Shown piece after piece: positions 54,151-62,779 of a DNA stretch of 64,000 bases. A program made the translations under genes and the position numbers. The stretch's first letter is position 1; every line of letters starts with the position of its first letter. The DNA lies in the NCBI RefSeq assembly GCF_900107135.1, contig NZ_FNOV01000009.1, positions 25,130 to 89,129 of the forward strand, in the 5' to 3' direction. The notes beneath the pieces were generated by a model. It saw nothing but the letters and a program-made list of their open reading frames with translations. It searched no databases and was not told the origin of the DNA. The DNA comes from Hymenobacter psychrophilus. Lineage in GTDB: Bacteria > Bacteroidota > Bacteroidia > Cytophagales > Hymenobacteraceae.

Positions 54151-54756
54151 TTGCCGCCTGTGTTTATTGAACCCCGCGTTGGTACGCGCCTCGGCAGCAA
54201 TGCCCGCCGGGGCTGGATTGAAGTTGTGTGCGGCTCCATGTTTTCGGGTAAAACCGAAGAGCTTATCCGGCGGCTCAAGCGGGCCGAAATTGCCCGTCAG
54301 CGGGTGGAAATCTTCAAGCCCGCCCTCGATACCCGCTACCACGCCGAAGATGTGGTGTCGCACAACCAGAACAGCATCCGCTCGACGCCGGTACCCGTGG
54401 CCCAGGAAATCCTGCTGCTGGCCACCAGCTGCGACGTGGTAGGCATCGACGAGGCCCAGTTTTTTGATGAGTCGTTGGTGGATGTGTGCGTGCAGCTGGC
54501 CAACGGCGGCACCCGCGTGATTGTAGCCGGCCTCGATATGGATTTCCAGGGCCAGCCCTTCGGCCCCATGCCCGCCCTGATGGCCGTGGCCGAGTTCGTA
54601 ACCAAAGTGCACGCCATCTGCGTGCGTTGCGGCGAGCTGGCCTCCTACTCGTTCCGGGTTACGGCCGCCGAAGATAAAATTCTGCTTGGCGAAACCGACG
54701 CCTACGAAGCCCGCTGCCGCGTTTGCTTCCAGGAAGGCATGAAAGGAAAGCGGTAA
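54151..54756 (+). CDS. tdk: Thymidine kinase (type II)
   Basis: Phosphorylates thymidine to dTMP in the salvage pathway. The 201-residue product has P-loop [10 protein letters not shown] (28-37), the DEAQFF catalytic motif (Glu as base), the substrate loop [14 protein letters not shown], and a zinc site with Cys pairs CVRC and CRVC near the C-terminus. The start is TTG at 54151. Nothing unusual beyond that. Confidence 0.95.
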   Translation: MPPVFIEPRVGTRLGSNARRGWIEVVCGSMFSGKTEELIRRLKRAEIARQRVEIFKPALDTRYHAEDVVSHNQNSIRSTPVPVAQEILLLATSCDVVGIDEAQFFDESLVDVCVQLANGGTRVIVAGLDMDFQGQPFGPMPALMAVAEFVTKVHAICVRCGELASYSFRVTAAEDKILLGETDAYEARCRVCFQEGMKGKR

Positions 54757-54864
54757 GTGGTGGTACATAGGTTTTGGGGAATGTCCCAGCGCCCCCGCCC
54801 GCACTAAAGCCCGGCCGGGGGCGTTATCTTGCCAATCAATCCGTTGCGCTTTTACTCCCCCTCG

Positions 54865-57270
54865 ATGATGCGAATACTACGCCCGGGCCCGGCGCGGCTA
54901 TTGGTTTTTCTGCTGTTATTGCTTATAGGCCTGCTGCCAGCCGGTGCGGCCCGGGCCCAGTCGGCGGCGGTTGGTTTTGGCGAGTGGCAACTGCACCTGC
55001 CCACCAACCGCGGCCTGGCCCTGGCCGAAGCCAACGACCGGGTGTACGTGGCCGCTCAGGATGCTTTCTTCTACTTCGATAAGCAGCTGAGCACCACTCG
55101 CCTGCTTTCCCGGCGCGACGGCCTGAGCGACGTGGGCGTGAGTGTGCTGGCCTATGACTCGGTGGGCCAGCAGCTGCTGGTGGTGTATCAGAACACCAAC
55201 CTCGACCTGCTAAGCCTTAAGGACGGTAAAATCAGTAACCTCAACGATGTTCTGCGCAAAGACATCAGCGGTACCAAGGCTGTTTATCAGGTGCAGATTA
55301 CCGGCCGGCGGGCTTATCTGGCTTCCAGCTTCGGCATTGTGGTGCTCGACCTCGACAAGCGCGAAATCCGGGATTCGTATACCAATATCGGGCCCGGCGG
55401 CACGGTGGTGCGGGTGTACGCCACGGCCGTGGCCAACGGCACGCTGTTCGCGGCTACCTCGAACGGGCTGATGCGCACGAGCCTGGCCGGCAATCCGCTC
55501 GACTACCGCACCTGGATTACCGATCTGCCCGCCCGCGCCGCCGACCCTTACCGCACGCTGGCCGTGCAGCAGGGCCGGGTGGTGGCCGGCCTCAACGGCG
55601 ACCGGCTGTATGGCTACACCGCGCCGGGCAGTTGGCAGCCGCTGGCCGGCTCGCCGGTGGGCGTCGAGTTCCGGCAGCTGACCCCCTCGCCGGCCGGCCT
55701 GCTGATAACCGAACGGGCTCAGGTAACGGTGCTGAACGTGGCTGCCGGCACTGTGCGCCAAACCCTGCGCCCCACCCTGGTGCGTGACCCGCGGGCCACG
55801 CTGCGGGCCCGCGAGGGTAATTTTTACGTGGCTGATTTCGATAACGGCCTGCTCCGGATTTCGCCCGATGGCCAGCAGGCCGAGCAGTTTCTGAGCAACG
55901 CGCCCGCCGGGGTTCAGGCATTCAGCGTGCTGGCCGATGCCCGCACGAATACCGTGGATGTATTCACGGGCGGCTACGCCAGCAACTACGAGCAGCGCAA
56001 TTTCCGGCGGGGCTTCTACGAGTTCAAGCAGGGGCAATGGACCAATATTACGTCGGCCACGCTGCCCGACCTCAGCCAGTACCCCAACCCGCTGGATCTG
56101 ACCCGCGGCACCCGCACCCCCGACGGCACGCTGTACGTGGGCAGTTACGGCAACGGCCTGCTGGAGTGGAAGATGCCCGGTGAGTTCCGGCTCTTCAACG
56201 CAACTAGTAACCAGCCCAACCCACTGCGTATTTCCATTGGTGCCCCCGGAAACCCCAATTTTGTGCGTGTAACCGATGTTACGACCGATGCCGAGGGGCG
56301 CGTGTGGGTGGTGAACCGCCACCAGCTAACCGGGCAGTCGGGCGTGTTCGTGTTCGACCCCGTGGCCAGCAGCTGGCGCGTTATCGACTACTTCGCGGGC
56401 AGTGAAAGCCTCGACCGGATTGCCCTCGACGACGCGGGTAATGCGTGGGTGTCGCGCGACCGGCAGAGCAGCAGCGGCATGGTGGTGCATAACCCCGAAA
56501 CCCGTGAAACCCGCTCCTTCCGGCAAGCCTTCGGCCGCCGGGAAGAGGGAGGCAGCACTACCGTGCAGGATATCAACGAAATCTATGATGTGGTGAAGGA
56601 CCGTGCGGGCGACATTTGGGTGGGCACCCGGAAGGGCCCGGCCTTTTTTGCCAACCCCGGCACCGCCTTCGACCCCCAGCAGACGAACCCCGAATTTCAG
56701 CTGCCCTACCTCGACAAGGGAGGCGTGGACGAGGTGGGCTTCCCAACGCTGGGCAAAGACAAGATAAACGGCATTGCCATCGACGGGGCCAACCGCAAGT
56801 GGTTCGCCACCGAAAACGGCTTGTGGCTGTTCACGGCCGATGCCAGTGAGGCGCTGCTGCACTTCACCACCGCCAACAGCCCGCTGCCCTCCAACACCAT
56901 CGTGGATGTGGCCGTAAACGATAAAACCGGCGAAGTATTCGCCGTGACCGATGCGGGCGTGGTCAGCTACCGCGGCGACGCCACGCTAACCGAGGGTAAG
57001 CCCAGTTGCGCCAGCGTGTTTCCGAACCCGATACGCCCCGATTACGCCGGACCGGTGGGCATTTCGGGCCTGACCAATAACGCCAGCGTCAAAATCACCG
57101 ACGTTTCGGGCCGGCTCGTGTACCAGACCCGCGCCAACGGTGGCACCGTGACCTGGAACCTGAACGACTACAACGGCCAGCGCGTGCGCTCCGGCGTGTA
57201 CCTGGTGCTCACCTCCGATGCCAACGGCAAGAACGGTTGCGTAAGCAAGATTGCCGTAGTGAGTAAGTAG
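54865..57270 (+). CDS. porZ: Type IX secretion accessory protein PorZ-like (two propellers and sorting domain)
   Basis: PorZ works on the cell surface in the PorU-V-Q-Z attachment complex. The 801-residue product has a signal peptide (cleavage near ARAQSAA), then FGEWQLHLPTNRGLALAEAN, the opening of PorZ propellers, many beta-propeller repeats across about 40-700, and a C-terminal sorting-type domain (VFPNPIRPDYAGPVGISGL...GVYLVLTSDANG). Length fits the family (about 780). Its immediate neighbour recO is a common companion in this phylum. Start at 54865 puts MMRILR before the signal helix. Confidence 0.86.
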   Translation: MMRILRPGPARLLVFLLLLLIGLLPAGAARAQSAAVGFGEWQLHLPTNRGLALAEANDRVYVAAQDAFFYFDKQLSTTRLLSRRDGLSDVGVSVLAYDSVGQQLLVVYQNTNLDLLSLKDGKISNLNDVLRKDISGTKAVYQVQITGRRAYLASSFGIVVLDLDKREIRDSYTNIGPGGTVVRVYATAVANGTLFAATSNGLMRTSLAGNPLDYRTWITDLPARAADPYRTLAVQQGRVVAGLNGDRLYGYTAPGSWQPLAGSPVGVEFRQLTPSPAGLLITERAQVTVLNVAAGTVRQTLRPTLVRDPRATLRAREGNFYVADFDNGLLRISPDGQQAEQFLSNAPAGVQAFSVLADARTNTVDVFTGGYASNYEQRNFRRGFYEFKQGQWTNITSATLPDLSQYPNPLDLTRGTRTPDGTLYVGSYGNGLLEWKMPGEFRLFNATSNQPNPLRISIGAPGNPNFVRVTDVTTDAEGRVWVVNRHQLTGQSGVFVFDPVASSWRVIDYFAGSESLDRIALDDAGNAWVSRDRQSSSGMVVHNPETRETRSFRQAFGRREEGGSTTVQDINEIYDVVKDRAGDIWVGTRKGPAFFANPGTAFDPQQTNPEFQLPYLDKGGVDEVGFPTLGKDKINGIAIDGANRKWFATENGLWLFTADASEALLHFTTANSPLPSNTIVDVAVNDKTGEVFAVTDAGVVSYRGDATLTEGKPSCASVFPNPIRPDYAGPVGISGLTNNASVKITDVSGRLVYQTRANGGTVTWNLNDYNGQRVRSGVYLVLTSDANGKNGCVSKIAVVSK

Positions 57271-57283
57271 GTCAGATTCAGAT

Positions 57284-57402
57284 ATGGAAAACGTCTGTCA
57301 TCCTGGCGGAGGAAGAGCCTTATCACGTTTGAACGGACGTAGTAACGACTAGTTCAAATAGGATAAGGTCCTTCCTCCGCCAGGATGACAGACGTTTTCC
57401 AT
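57284..57402. repeat. Large palindrome between porZ and recO
   Basis: The arms 57284-57324 and 57361-57402 are complementary over about 40 bp (ATGGAAAACGTCTGTCATCC on the left) with few mismatches. The right arm contains GATAAGGTCCTTCCTC, also present in the 44951 element. Confidence 0.85.
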
Positions 57403-57423
57403 TCCACCACCAATCATCCAGCT

Positions 57424-58140
57424 ATGCTTATTAAAACCCGCGGTATCGTCCTCAGCCACATTCGCTACCGCGAAACCAGCATTATTGCCCGCATCTACAC
57501 CGAGCGGCTGGGCCTGCAAAGCTACCTCGTGAACGGGGTGCGCAAGGCCAAGCCACCCGGCCGCATTGCCCTGTTTCAGCCCCTCACGATGCTCGAGCTG
57601 GTGGCCTACACCTCGCGCAACGGCGGCCTCACCCGGCTCTCGGAGTTTCGCTGCGCCGAGCCCTTCCGTACGCTGCCTTACGATGTGCGCAAGAGCAGCA
57701 TCGCGCTGCTGCTATCGGAAATTGTGAGCCGGGTGCTGCTGGAAGAGGAGGAGAATGAGCCGATGTTCACGTTTCTGCACGACTCGGTGCTGGCCTTCGA
57801 CCGGCAGGCGGCGGGCTTCGAGAACTTCGCGCTGGTGTTTCTGCTCCAACTGAGCCATTACCTGGGTTTCGGCGCCGAAACGGGCGAGGAAATCACCACC
57901 CAGGTGGCCTTCGCCACCGATGCCGCGGCCGGCACCAACCGCGGCCCCACGGCCCTACGCCGCGAGTTCGACCAGTACCTCGACGAGCTGATCCGGACCC
58001 CGGCCACTGCCGCTATTCCCAACGGCCGCGTGCGGCGCGAGCTGCTGGGCGTGCTCATCCGCTACTACCAACTCCACGTCGAGCGCCTCGGCGACATCCG
58101 TTCCCTGGCCGTGCTATCGGAGGTGCTGGCAGAGTTGTAG
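57424..58140 (+). CDS. recO: DNA repair protein RecO
   Basis: RecO loads RecA on single-stranded DNA together with RecR and RecF. The 238-residue product has the N-terminal OB-fold (IKTRGIVLSHIRYRETSIIARIYTERLG) and the helical C-domain (FENFALVFLLQLSHYLGFG), but no CxxC zinc finger, as usual in Bacteroidota. An open frame reaches back to 57385 inside the palindrome; ATG at 57424 is used. Confidence 0.94.
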   Translation: MLIKTRGIVLSHIRYRETSIIARIYTERLGLQSYLVNGVRKAKPPGRIALFQPLTMLELVAYTSRNGGLTRLSEFRCAEPFRTLPYDVRKSSIALLLSEIVSRVLLEEEENEPMFTFLHDSVLAFDRQAAGFENFALVFLLQLSHYLGFGAETGEEITTQVAFATDAAAGTNRGPTALRREFDQYLDELIRTPATAAIPNGRVRRELLGVLIRYYQLHVERLGDIRSLAVLSEVLAEL

Positions 58141-58167
58141 AGAACAGAGAACAGTGAATAGTGAATA

Positions 58168-58316
58168 GTGAATAGTGAGAACGTCATTCTGAGCGAAGCG
58201 GAGCGTAGTCGAAGAATCTCGCGTGACACAGTAATTCCTGCCGACAGGGGTACTATTGCACGCGAGATTCTTCGACTACGCTCCGCTTCGCTCAGAATGA
58301 CGTTCTCACTATTCAC
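58168..58316. repeat. Near-perfect palindrome with heptad shoulders
   Basis: About 58 bp of each arm is complementary (left TCATTCTGAGCGAAGCGGAG within 58184-58203). Both strands encode the same peptide start (NSENVILSEAERSRRISR), which shows how exact it is. AGTGAAT heptads border it at 58150-58178. It separates recO from the last FKBP gene and could terminate both. Confidence 0.9.
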
Positions 58317-59293
58317 TACTTCACATCTACTAGCTCCACGTCGAAGAGTAGTACGCTATTGGCGGGGATGGATTCGCCGGGGCTGCGGGGGCCGTAGGCC
58401 AGGGCTGAAGGGATGAGCAGCGTAGCTTTGGCACCCTTGGAAAGCTGGGCCACGCCCTCATCCCAACCCGGAATAACGCGGCCGGCGCCCAGCGGAAACT
58501 CGATGGGTACGTTGCCATGACTGGCCGAGGCGTCAAACTCTTTTCCGCTGAGCAACTGACCCCGGTAGAGCACCGAAACTGTTTGGCCCGGCTGGGCCAG
58601 CGCGCCGCTGCCGGGACGGGTAACCACGTAGTAAACGCCCCGGGGCGTTTTTTTGGGCTGGAGTTGGTGCTCTTTGGCATAGGCCAGAATGACGGCTTCG
58701 TCGCGGCGGGCCTGCTCGGCGGCTTTAAGGGTGGCCGTTTGCTGCTGGCGGGCTTCTTCCTGCCGCATCTGGGCTTCCACTTCAGCCGGAGTCTGCACGC
58801 TTATGGCCTTGGCGAACACCAGCATAGTAGGGCCGGCCCGCCGGATAAAGCCGGGCACGGGCTGCTGAAACGACTTGCGAAACACCGTGTCGAGGTTGAG
58901 GCGGAACACGCCCGAGTCGCCGGGCTGCAGCAGCGCCAAGGCCTGCTCAACGCTGCCGCCCTGGCTGGGTCGGATGGTATCGAGCGGCACACGCACGGGC
59001 TGGTTCTCGTTCTGGCGGCGCGAGTGCATAAGCACCGAATCCTTGGCCGTCCGGAATTGCAGGTGCAGGCTCAGGATGCGGCCCACGCGGCTGGCATAGG
59101 TGGGGTCGCCGGTGGCGGGCAGGGCGGGCCGCAGCACGTAGCGGCCCTTTTCGAGCCGGTAGATGCGGTACTCCAACCCCGATTTCAGCCGGTTAAATGG
59201 CACGGGCTTACCCTGAAACGAAACCAGCCCCGCCGCCGCCAGCAGCAAGGCACTCACCGACCCCAACACGCGCACCCGGACAGAATAAGGCAT
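58316..59293 (-). CDS. FKBP-type prolyl isomerase, long two-domain form
   Basis: A 325-residue exported prolyl isomerase. After an N-terminal hydrophobic stretch, residues about 40-160 form a degenerate FKBP-like domain (LHLQFRTAKDSVLM...LLQPGDSGVFRLNLDT), followed by a Q-rich helix and a canonical FKBP domain at about 215-325 with VSVLYRG, FDAS, VIPGWDEGV, ALAYG and LLFDVEL. No lipobox Cys is seen in the signal. Homologous over its whole length to the first cluster gene at 61668, which suggests duplication. Last gene of the six. Confidence 0.9.
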   Translation of the reverse strand: MPYSVRVRVLGSVSALLLAAAGLVSFQGKPVPFNRLKSGLEYRIYRLEKGRYVLRPALPATGDPTYASRVGRILSLHLQFRTAKDSVLMHSRRQNENQPVRVPLDTIRPSQGGSVEQALALLQPGDSGVFRLNLDTVFRKSFQQPVPGFIRRAGPTMLVFAKAISVQTPAEVEAQMRQEEARQQQTATLKAAEQARRDEAVILAYAKEHQLQPKKTPRGVYYVVTRPGSGALAQPGQTVSVLYRGQLLSGKEFDASASHGNVPIEFPLGAGRVIPGWDEGVAQLSKGAKATLLIPSALAYGPRSPGESIPANSVLLFDVELVDVK

Positions 59294-59344
59294 AAAAAAA
59301 GCAAATATGGAAAGGTAAACGGAGCAGAACAAGCCTGCAAAGAA

Positions 59345-59384
59345 GAAACAAAAAAACGGTCATTCTGCCAAAGCAGAACGACCG
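59345..59384 (-). terminator. Terminator between the last two FKBP genes
   Basis: Stem AACGGTCATTCTGC / GCAGAACGACCGTT with one mismatch, four-base loop, T run on the minus strand. It would end transcripts coming from the five upstream FKBP genes before the last one. Confidence 0.75.
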
Positions 59385-59419
59385 TTGTACTCAGGATTTC
59401 GGCACTCCTGCCTATCGCC

Positions 59420-59911
59420 TCACTTCACCTTTAGCACTTCCAGCTCGAAAATGAGGTCGGTGTTGGGTGGGATGAGGTAACGGCGGCCATCATCATCGTC
59501 GGGGTCGAGGCGGCCTTTGGCACCGTAGGCCAGTGCGGCTGGTATCCAGACTCGGGCCCGGCTGCCCTGGGGTAGCAGCAGCAGTGCCTCATCGAAGCCC
59601 CGGATAACCTCCCGCTGGCCGGCCCGCACCTTCAGTGGCCCGCCCTGCTGCACCGAAGTATCAAAAATATGCCCATCGGTGGCCAGAAAGCCAGTGTAAT
59701 GAACTGTAACGCGGCTGCCAACTTTGGGCAACGGGCCGCTACCCGGCTGCCGCAAAGTATAACGCAAGCCCGAAGCCGTGGTAGTAGCCCGGGCCAGCAG
59801 GCTATCGGTGGGGGGCGCTGGTGTGGCGGTAACAAGGGTGCGCTGGGCATGGCCAGCCAAGGGCAAGCCGCCCAGCAGTAATAAAATCGCCCACATCAGC
59901 ACCTGCCGCAT
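59420..59911 (-). CDS. FKBP-type prolyl isomerase, short secreted form
   Basis: A 163-residue periplasmic FKBP. Signal peptide with cleavage near AGHAQ (residue 22), then one FKBP domain: VTVHYTG, FDTS, VIRGFDEAL, ALAYG, LIFELEV. The usual active-site Trp (VIxGW) is Phe here. Ten bp separate it from the next gene upstream, so they are co-transcribed. Confidence 0.9.
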   Translation of the reverse strand: MRQVLMWAILLLLGGLPLAGHAQRTLVTATPAPPTDSLLARATTTASGLRYTLRQPGSGPLPKVGSRVTVHYTGFLATDGHIFDTSVQQGGPLKVRAGQREVIRGFDEALLLLPQGSRARVWIPAALAYGAKGRLDPDDDDGRRYLIPPNTDLIFELEVLKVK

Positions 59912-59921
59912 CGTTCAGCCG

Positions 59922-60470
59922 TTACTCTACGCTCAGAATTTCCATATCGAACAGCAGCGGGGTGCTACCCGGTATCGGCCCCGAACCCTTAAAGCTATAC
60001 GCCAGATACGAAGGGATAAGCACCAGTTTCCGGTCGCCCTGCCGCATCTGAAGCGTGGCCTGGTCCCAGCCTGCTATTACGCCGCCGCTCCCATTGCGGA
60101 AGCTGAAGCAGCCGCAGTCGGTGCGGTTGGTGCTGGAGGCATCAAACACCTGCGTTTCTTTGCGCTTGTTGATAAACTTACCTACATAATTCACCGTCAC
60201 TTTTTGCCCCGCCTTAATCAGCGGATTAGCGGCCGGCCCATCGGTGAGGGGCACCAGATAGATGCCTGAATCGAGGCGCCGGTAAGTGGTAATGGCGTGA
60301 CGGGTCAGGTAAGTCTGGATCGTATCGTCATCGGCCTTTTTCTGGGCCTCGATGAGCTTAGGGTCGATTTCGTAGGGGTTCGCCGGCTGCTTGCAGCCGG
60401 CTATGAGCGAGCTGCCTACCAGCAGTGCAAGCAGCAACGAAAGAAGTAAAGTCAGGTTTTTCATCATCAT
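59922..60470 (-). CDS. FKBP-type prolyl isomerase lipoprotein
   Basis: A 182-residue lipoprotein: N-terminal lipobox SLIAGC (Cys near 26), then a helical spacer and an FKBP domain with VTVNYVG, FDAS, GVIAGWDQAT, YLAYS and LLFDMEI. It carries an extra CGCF pair (TDCGCFSF) inside the domain, unique among the six. Same operon as its neighbours. Confidence 0.9.
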   Translation of the reverse strand: MMMKNLTLLLSLLLALLVGSSLIAGCKQPANPYEIDPKLIEAQKKADDDTIQTYLTRHAITTYRRLDSGIYLVPLTDGPAANPLIKAGQKVTVNYVGKFINKRKETQVFDASSTNRTDCGCFSFRNGSGGVIAGWDQATLQMRQGDRKLVLIPSYLAYSFKGSGPIPGSTPLLFDMEILSVE

Positions 60471-60509
60471 AGAGCAAAAGGGTAACCGCCGCCTATAAGG
60501 CCGGCCGGC

Positions 60510-61007
60510 TTACTTGATATTAACTACCTCTACATCGAAGCGCAACACCGAGTTGGGTGGGATAGTGCCGCTCGTGGAAGACCCGTAGGCCTTCGCCGAC
60601 GTAATGAGCAGAATAGCCTTGGAGCCTTTATTAAGCTGAGTGAAAGCATCCTCCCAGCCTTTAATGACCTGATTCGGGTTTGCGCCCAGCACGAAGGCAA
60701 AACCAATAGTCGTTGCCTTGGTCTGGTCGAAAACCTGACCATCGAGGGTTTTGCCAACATACTTGGCGATGATGGTTTGACCTTTGGTGGGAAGCGGCCC
60801 CGTGCCGGGACTGGTAATGGAGACGTACACGCCCACCGAGTCGTTTGTGAAACCAGTTAGGTTATTGGCCTTGATGTAGTCATCAATCAGGCCCTTGTCG
60901 CGTTCTGTGTAGTCGCTGGCGGGCTTGTCTTCGCTCTTTTTGCAGGCTCCGAGCGCAAAAAGCAGGGCCATCAGAAAGACGGGAAGCAAGGAAAGCCGGA
61001 AGTTCAT
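60510..61007 (-). CDS. FKBP-type prolyl isomerase lipoprotein
   Basis: A 165-residue lipoprotein with lipobox ALGAC (Cys near 22), the segment DYTERDKGLIDDYIKANNLTGF shared with the next gene upstream, and an FKBP domain (IIAKYVG, FDQT, VIKGWEDAF, AKAYG, LRFDVEV). The shared segment marks a recent tandem duplication. ATG at 61007 is chosen because the frame upstream lies inside the neighbour. Confidence 0.9.
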   Translation of the reverse strand: MNFRLSLLPVFLMALLFALGACKKSEDKPASDYTERDKGLIDDYIKANNLTGFTNDSVGVYVSITSPGTGPLPTKGQTIIAKYVGKTLDGQVFDQTKATTIGFAFVLGANPNQVIKGWEDAFTQLNKGSKAILLITSAKAYGSSTSGTIPPNSVLRFDVEVVNIK

Positions 61008-61035
61008 AGGACTGAGATTTAAATGAGAAAAGGCA

Positions 61036-61560
61036 TTATTGAGCCTGCAACAGCTCCACATCGAAGCGCAGCACCGCATGGGCCGGAATCGGCCCCGTGG
61101 CGCGGGCGCCGTAGGCCAAGCCCGAAGGGATAAGCAACGTAGCCTTGCTGCCGGGGCGCAGGCCCATAAAACCCTCATCCCAGCCGGCAATTACCTGGCC
61201 CCGACCGACCGTAAAGGTAAGCGGATCGTTGTTGCGATTGGCCGTCGAGTCGAAAATCCGGCCATCCAGGGTGAGGCCGGTGTAAAGCACCGTCAGCAGC
61301 TGGCCAGCTACAGCTGGGTCGCCGGTGCCGGGCTGCGTAACGGCTACGTACAGGCCGGAGGACTTCTTTTCGAAACCCGTCAGGTTGTTGGCCTTGATGT
61401 AGTCGGTAATCAGCTGCTCGTCGCGGGTGGCGTAGTCGGTGCTGTCAACGGGGTCGGACTGGCAGCCGATCAGCAGCGGCAGCACCAGCAGCAGCGCCAG
61501 AAAGCGACCACCCCGTTGGGTGGCGTTATCCAGCAGCTGCCAAAGAGAAGAAAACAGCAT
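61036..61560 (-). CDS. FKBP-type prolyl isomerase lipoprotein
   Basis: A 174-residue lipoprotein with lipobox LLIGC (Cys near 33), then DYATRDEQLITDYIKANNLTGF, and an FKBP domain (LTVLYTG, FDST, VIAGWDEGF, GLAYG, LRFDVEL). All active-site residues are present. Closest paralogue is the gene at 60510. Confidence 0.9.
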   Translation of the reverse strand: MLFSSLWQLLDNATQRGGRFLALLLVLPLLIGCQSDPVDSTDYATRDEQLITDYIKANNLTGFEKKSSGLYVAVTQPGTGDPAVAGQLLTVLYTGLTLDGRIFDSTANRNNDPLTFTVGRGQVIAGWDEGFMGLRPGSKATLLIPSGLAYGARATGPIPAHAVLRFDVELLQAQ

Positions 61561-61601
61561 CAGCGAAGAGAAAAGATGTGAGGCCCCCTAAGGGCAGGAT
61601 A

Positions 61602-61642
61602 CAAAAACCCCCGGCCGGGTTGCACCGCGGGGCCGGGGGTTT
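61602..61642 (-). terminator. Intrinsic terminator after the first FKBP gene
   Basis: Stem AAACCCCCGGCC / GGCCGGGGGTTT with a 14-base loop and TTTTT on the minus strand. It follows the 61668 gene; downstream FKBP genes would need read-through or their own promoter. Confidence 0.8.
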
Positions 61643-61667
61643 ACGTTAAACGAGCATACGGCCGCTA

Positions 61668-62726
61668 TTATTTGCCCTGCTGCTGGCGCTGCATGGCTTC
61701 AATCTGACGCCGGATTTCGGCCTCATCCATCTGCGCACCGGCAGCCGGCTGAGCGGGGGCATTCTTGATGTCAACCAGCTCTACGTCGAAACGCAGGATG
61801 GCGTCGGCCGGAATGTCGGCGCCGGCACCGCGCTGCCCGTAGGCCAGCGACGAAGGCACCAACAGCACGCCTTTCGAGCCCTTGGGGAACTGCGCAATGC
61901 CCGCATCCCAGCCCGGAATCACCTGGCCCTGGCCAATAGCAAAGTCGAACGGCTTGTTGCCCACCTTCTCCGACGAGTCGAACACTTTACCGCTTTCCAG
62001 CAACGAGCCCTTATAGAGCACTGATACAATCTGGCCCGCCTTAGGCTTGGGGCCGGGGCCAGCTGTGGTAATGGCGTAATACACGCCCGAAGCGTCTTTC
62101 TGAACCGTGAGGTTATTCTTTTTGGCGTAGGCCTGCAGCGCTACATCATCTTTCTTAAGCTGATCCTCGGCGTGAGCGGCCATTTTGGCCTGCTGCTCCA
62201 CCTGCATCTTCTGCACGTCGGCCATGGCTTCGGCCTGGGCCTGCACCTTGTCCACTTTCACGTACATGGTCATGGTTTTGCCGGCCTTGCTCATGAACGG
62301 CGGCACGGGCTGGCGGAACGACTTAGCGAAGATGGTATCCACGTTGAAGCGGAATACGGCCGAGTCGCCGGGCTGAAGCAGGCTGATAGCCTCCTCGAGG
62401 CCGCCGCGCTGGGCCTTGCGCACCGTGTCGAGCGGCACGCGCACCGGGAAACCCATCTGCTGCTTGCGCGAGTTGAATAGAACTGAGTCTTTGGCCGTGC
62501 GGTACTCCACGTGCAGGGCCATTATTTTGCCGATACGCTCCTTGTAGGTCGCGTCGCCTTCGCTGCTTACGTCCTTGGCATCGTATTTACCGGCGCCGGT
62601 GCTCTTGAAAACCTTGTACTCAATCCCCGAAGGCGTCTTGCTGAAATCCCCGCTTTTGTTGCAGGAGGCCAGGCTCAGGATGCCGGCCACCAGGGCCAGA
62701 CTCAGAAAGTTGCGTTGAAGAAACAT
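61668..62726 (-). CDS. FKBP-type prolyl isomerase lipoprotein, long two-domain form
   Basis: A 352-residue lipoprotein with lipobox SLASC (Cys near 22). Residues about 45-160 are a degenerate FKBP-like domain (LHVEYRTAKDSVLFNSRK...LLQPGDSAVFRFNVDT), then an Ala/Gln-rich coiled helix (about 165-215) and a canonical FKBP domain (VSVLYKG, FDSS, VIPGWDAGI, SLAYG, LRFDVEL). Closely related to the gene at 58316. It lies 53 bp downstream of the DHH gene; in gliding Bacteroidota the GldI prolyl isomerase is, as I recall, found in this position. Confidence 0.9.
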   Translation of the reverse strand: MFLQRNFLSLALVAGILSLASCNKSGDFSKTPSGIEYKVFKSTGAGKYDAKDVSSEGDATYKERIGKIMALHVEYRTAKDSVLFNSRKQQMGFPVRVPLDTVRKAQRGGLEEAISLLQPGDSAVFRFNVDTIFAKSFRQPVPPFMSKAGKTMTMYVKVDKVQAQAEAMADVQKMQVEQQAKMAAHAEDQLKKDDVALQAYAKKNNLTVQKDASGVYYAITTAGPGPKPKAGQIVSVLYKGSLLESGKVFDSSEKVGNKPFDFAIGQGQVIPGWDAGIAQFPKGSKGVLLVPSSLAYGQRGAGADIPADAILRFDVELVDIKNAPAQPAAGAQMDEAEIRRQIEAMQRQQQGK

Positions 62727-62779
62727 GAAGGGGTTTGAGAGGGGTGAAGATGCAGAAAGAGCGACGAAGTTACGGCGAA

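Noticed and set aside
58168..58416. Open frame of 82 codons starting in the palindrome
   Set aside because: The first part is the palindrome itself, which gives the same peptide on the other strand; no gene-like continuation.
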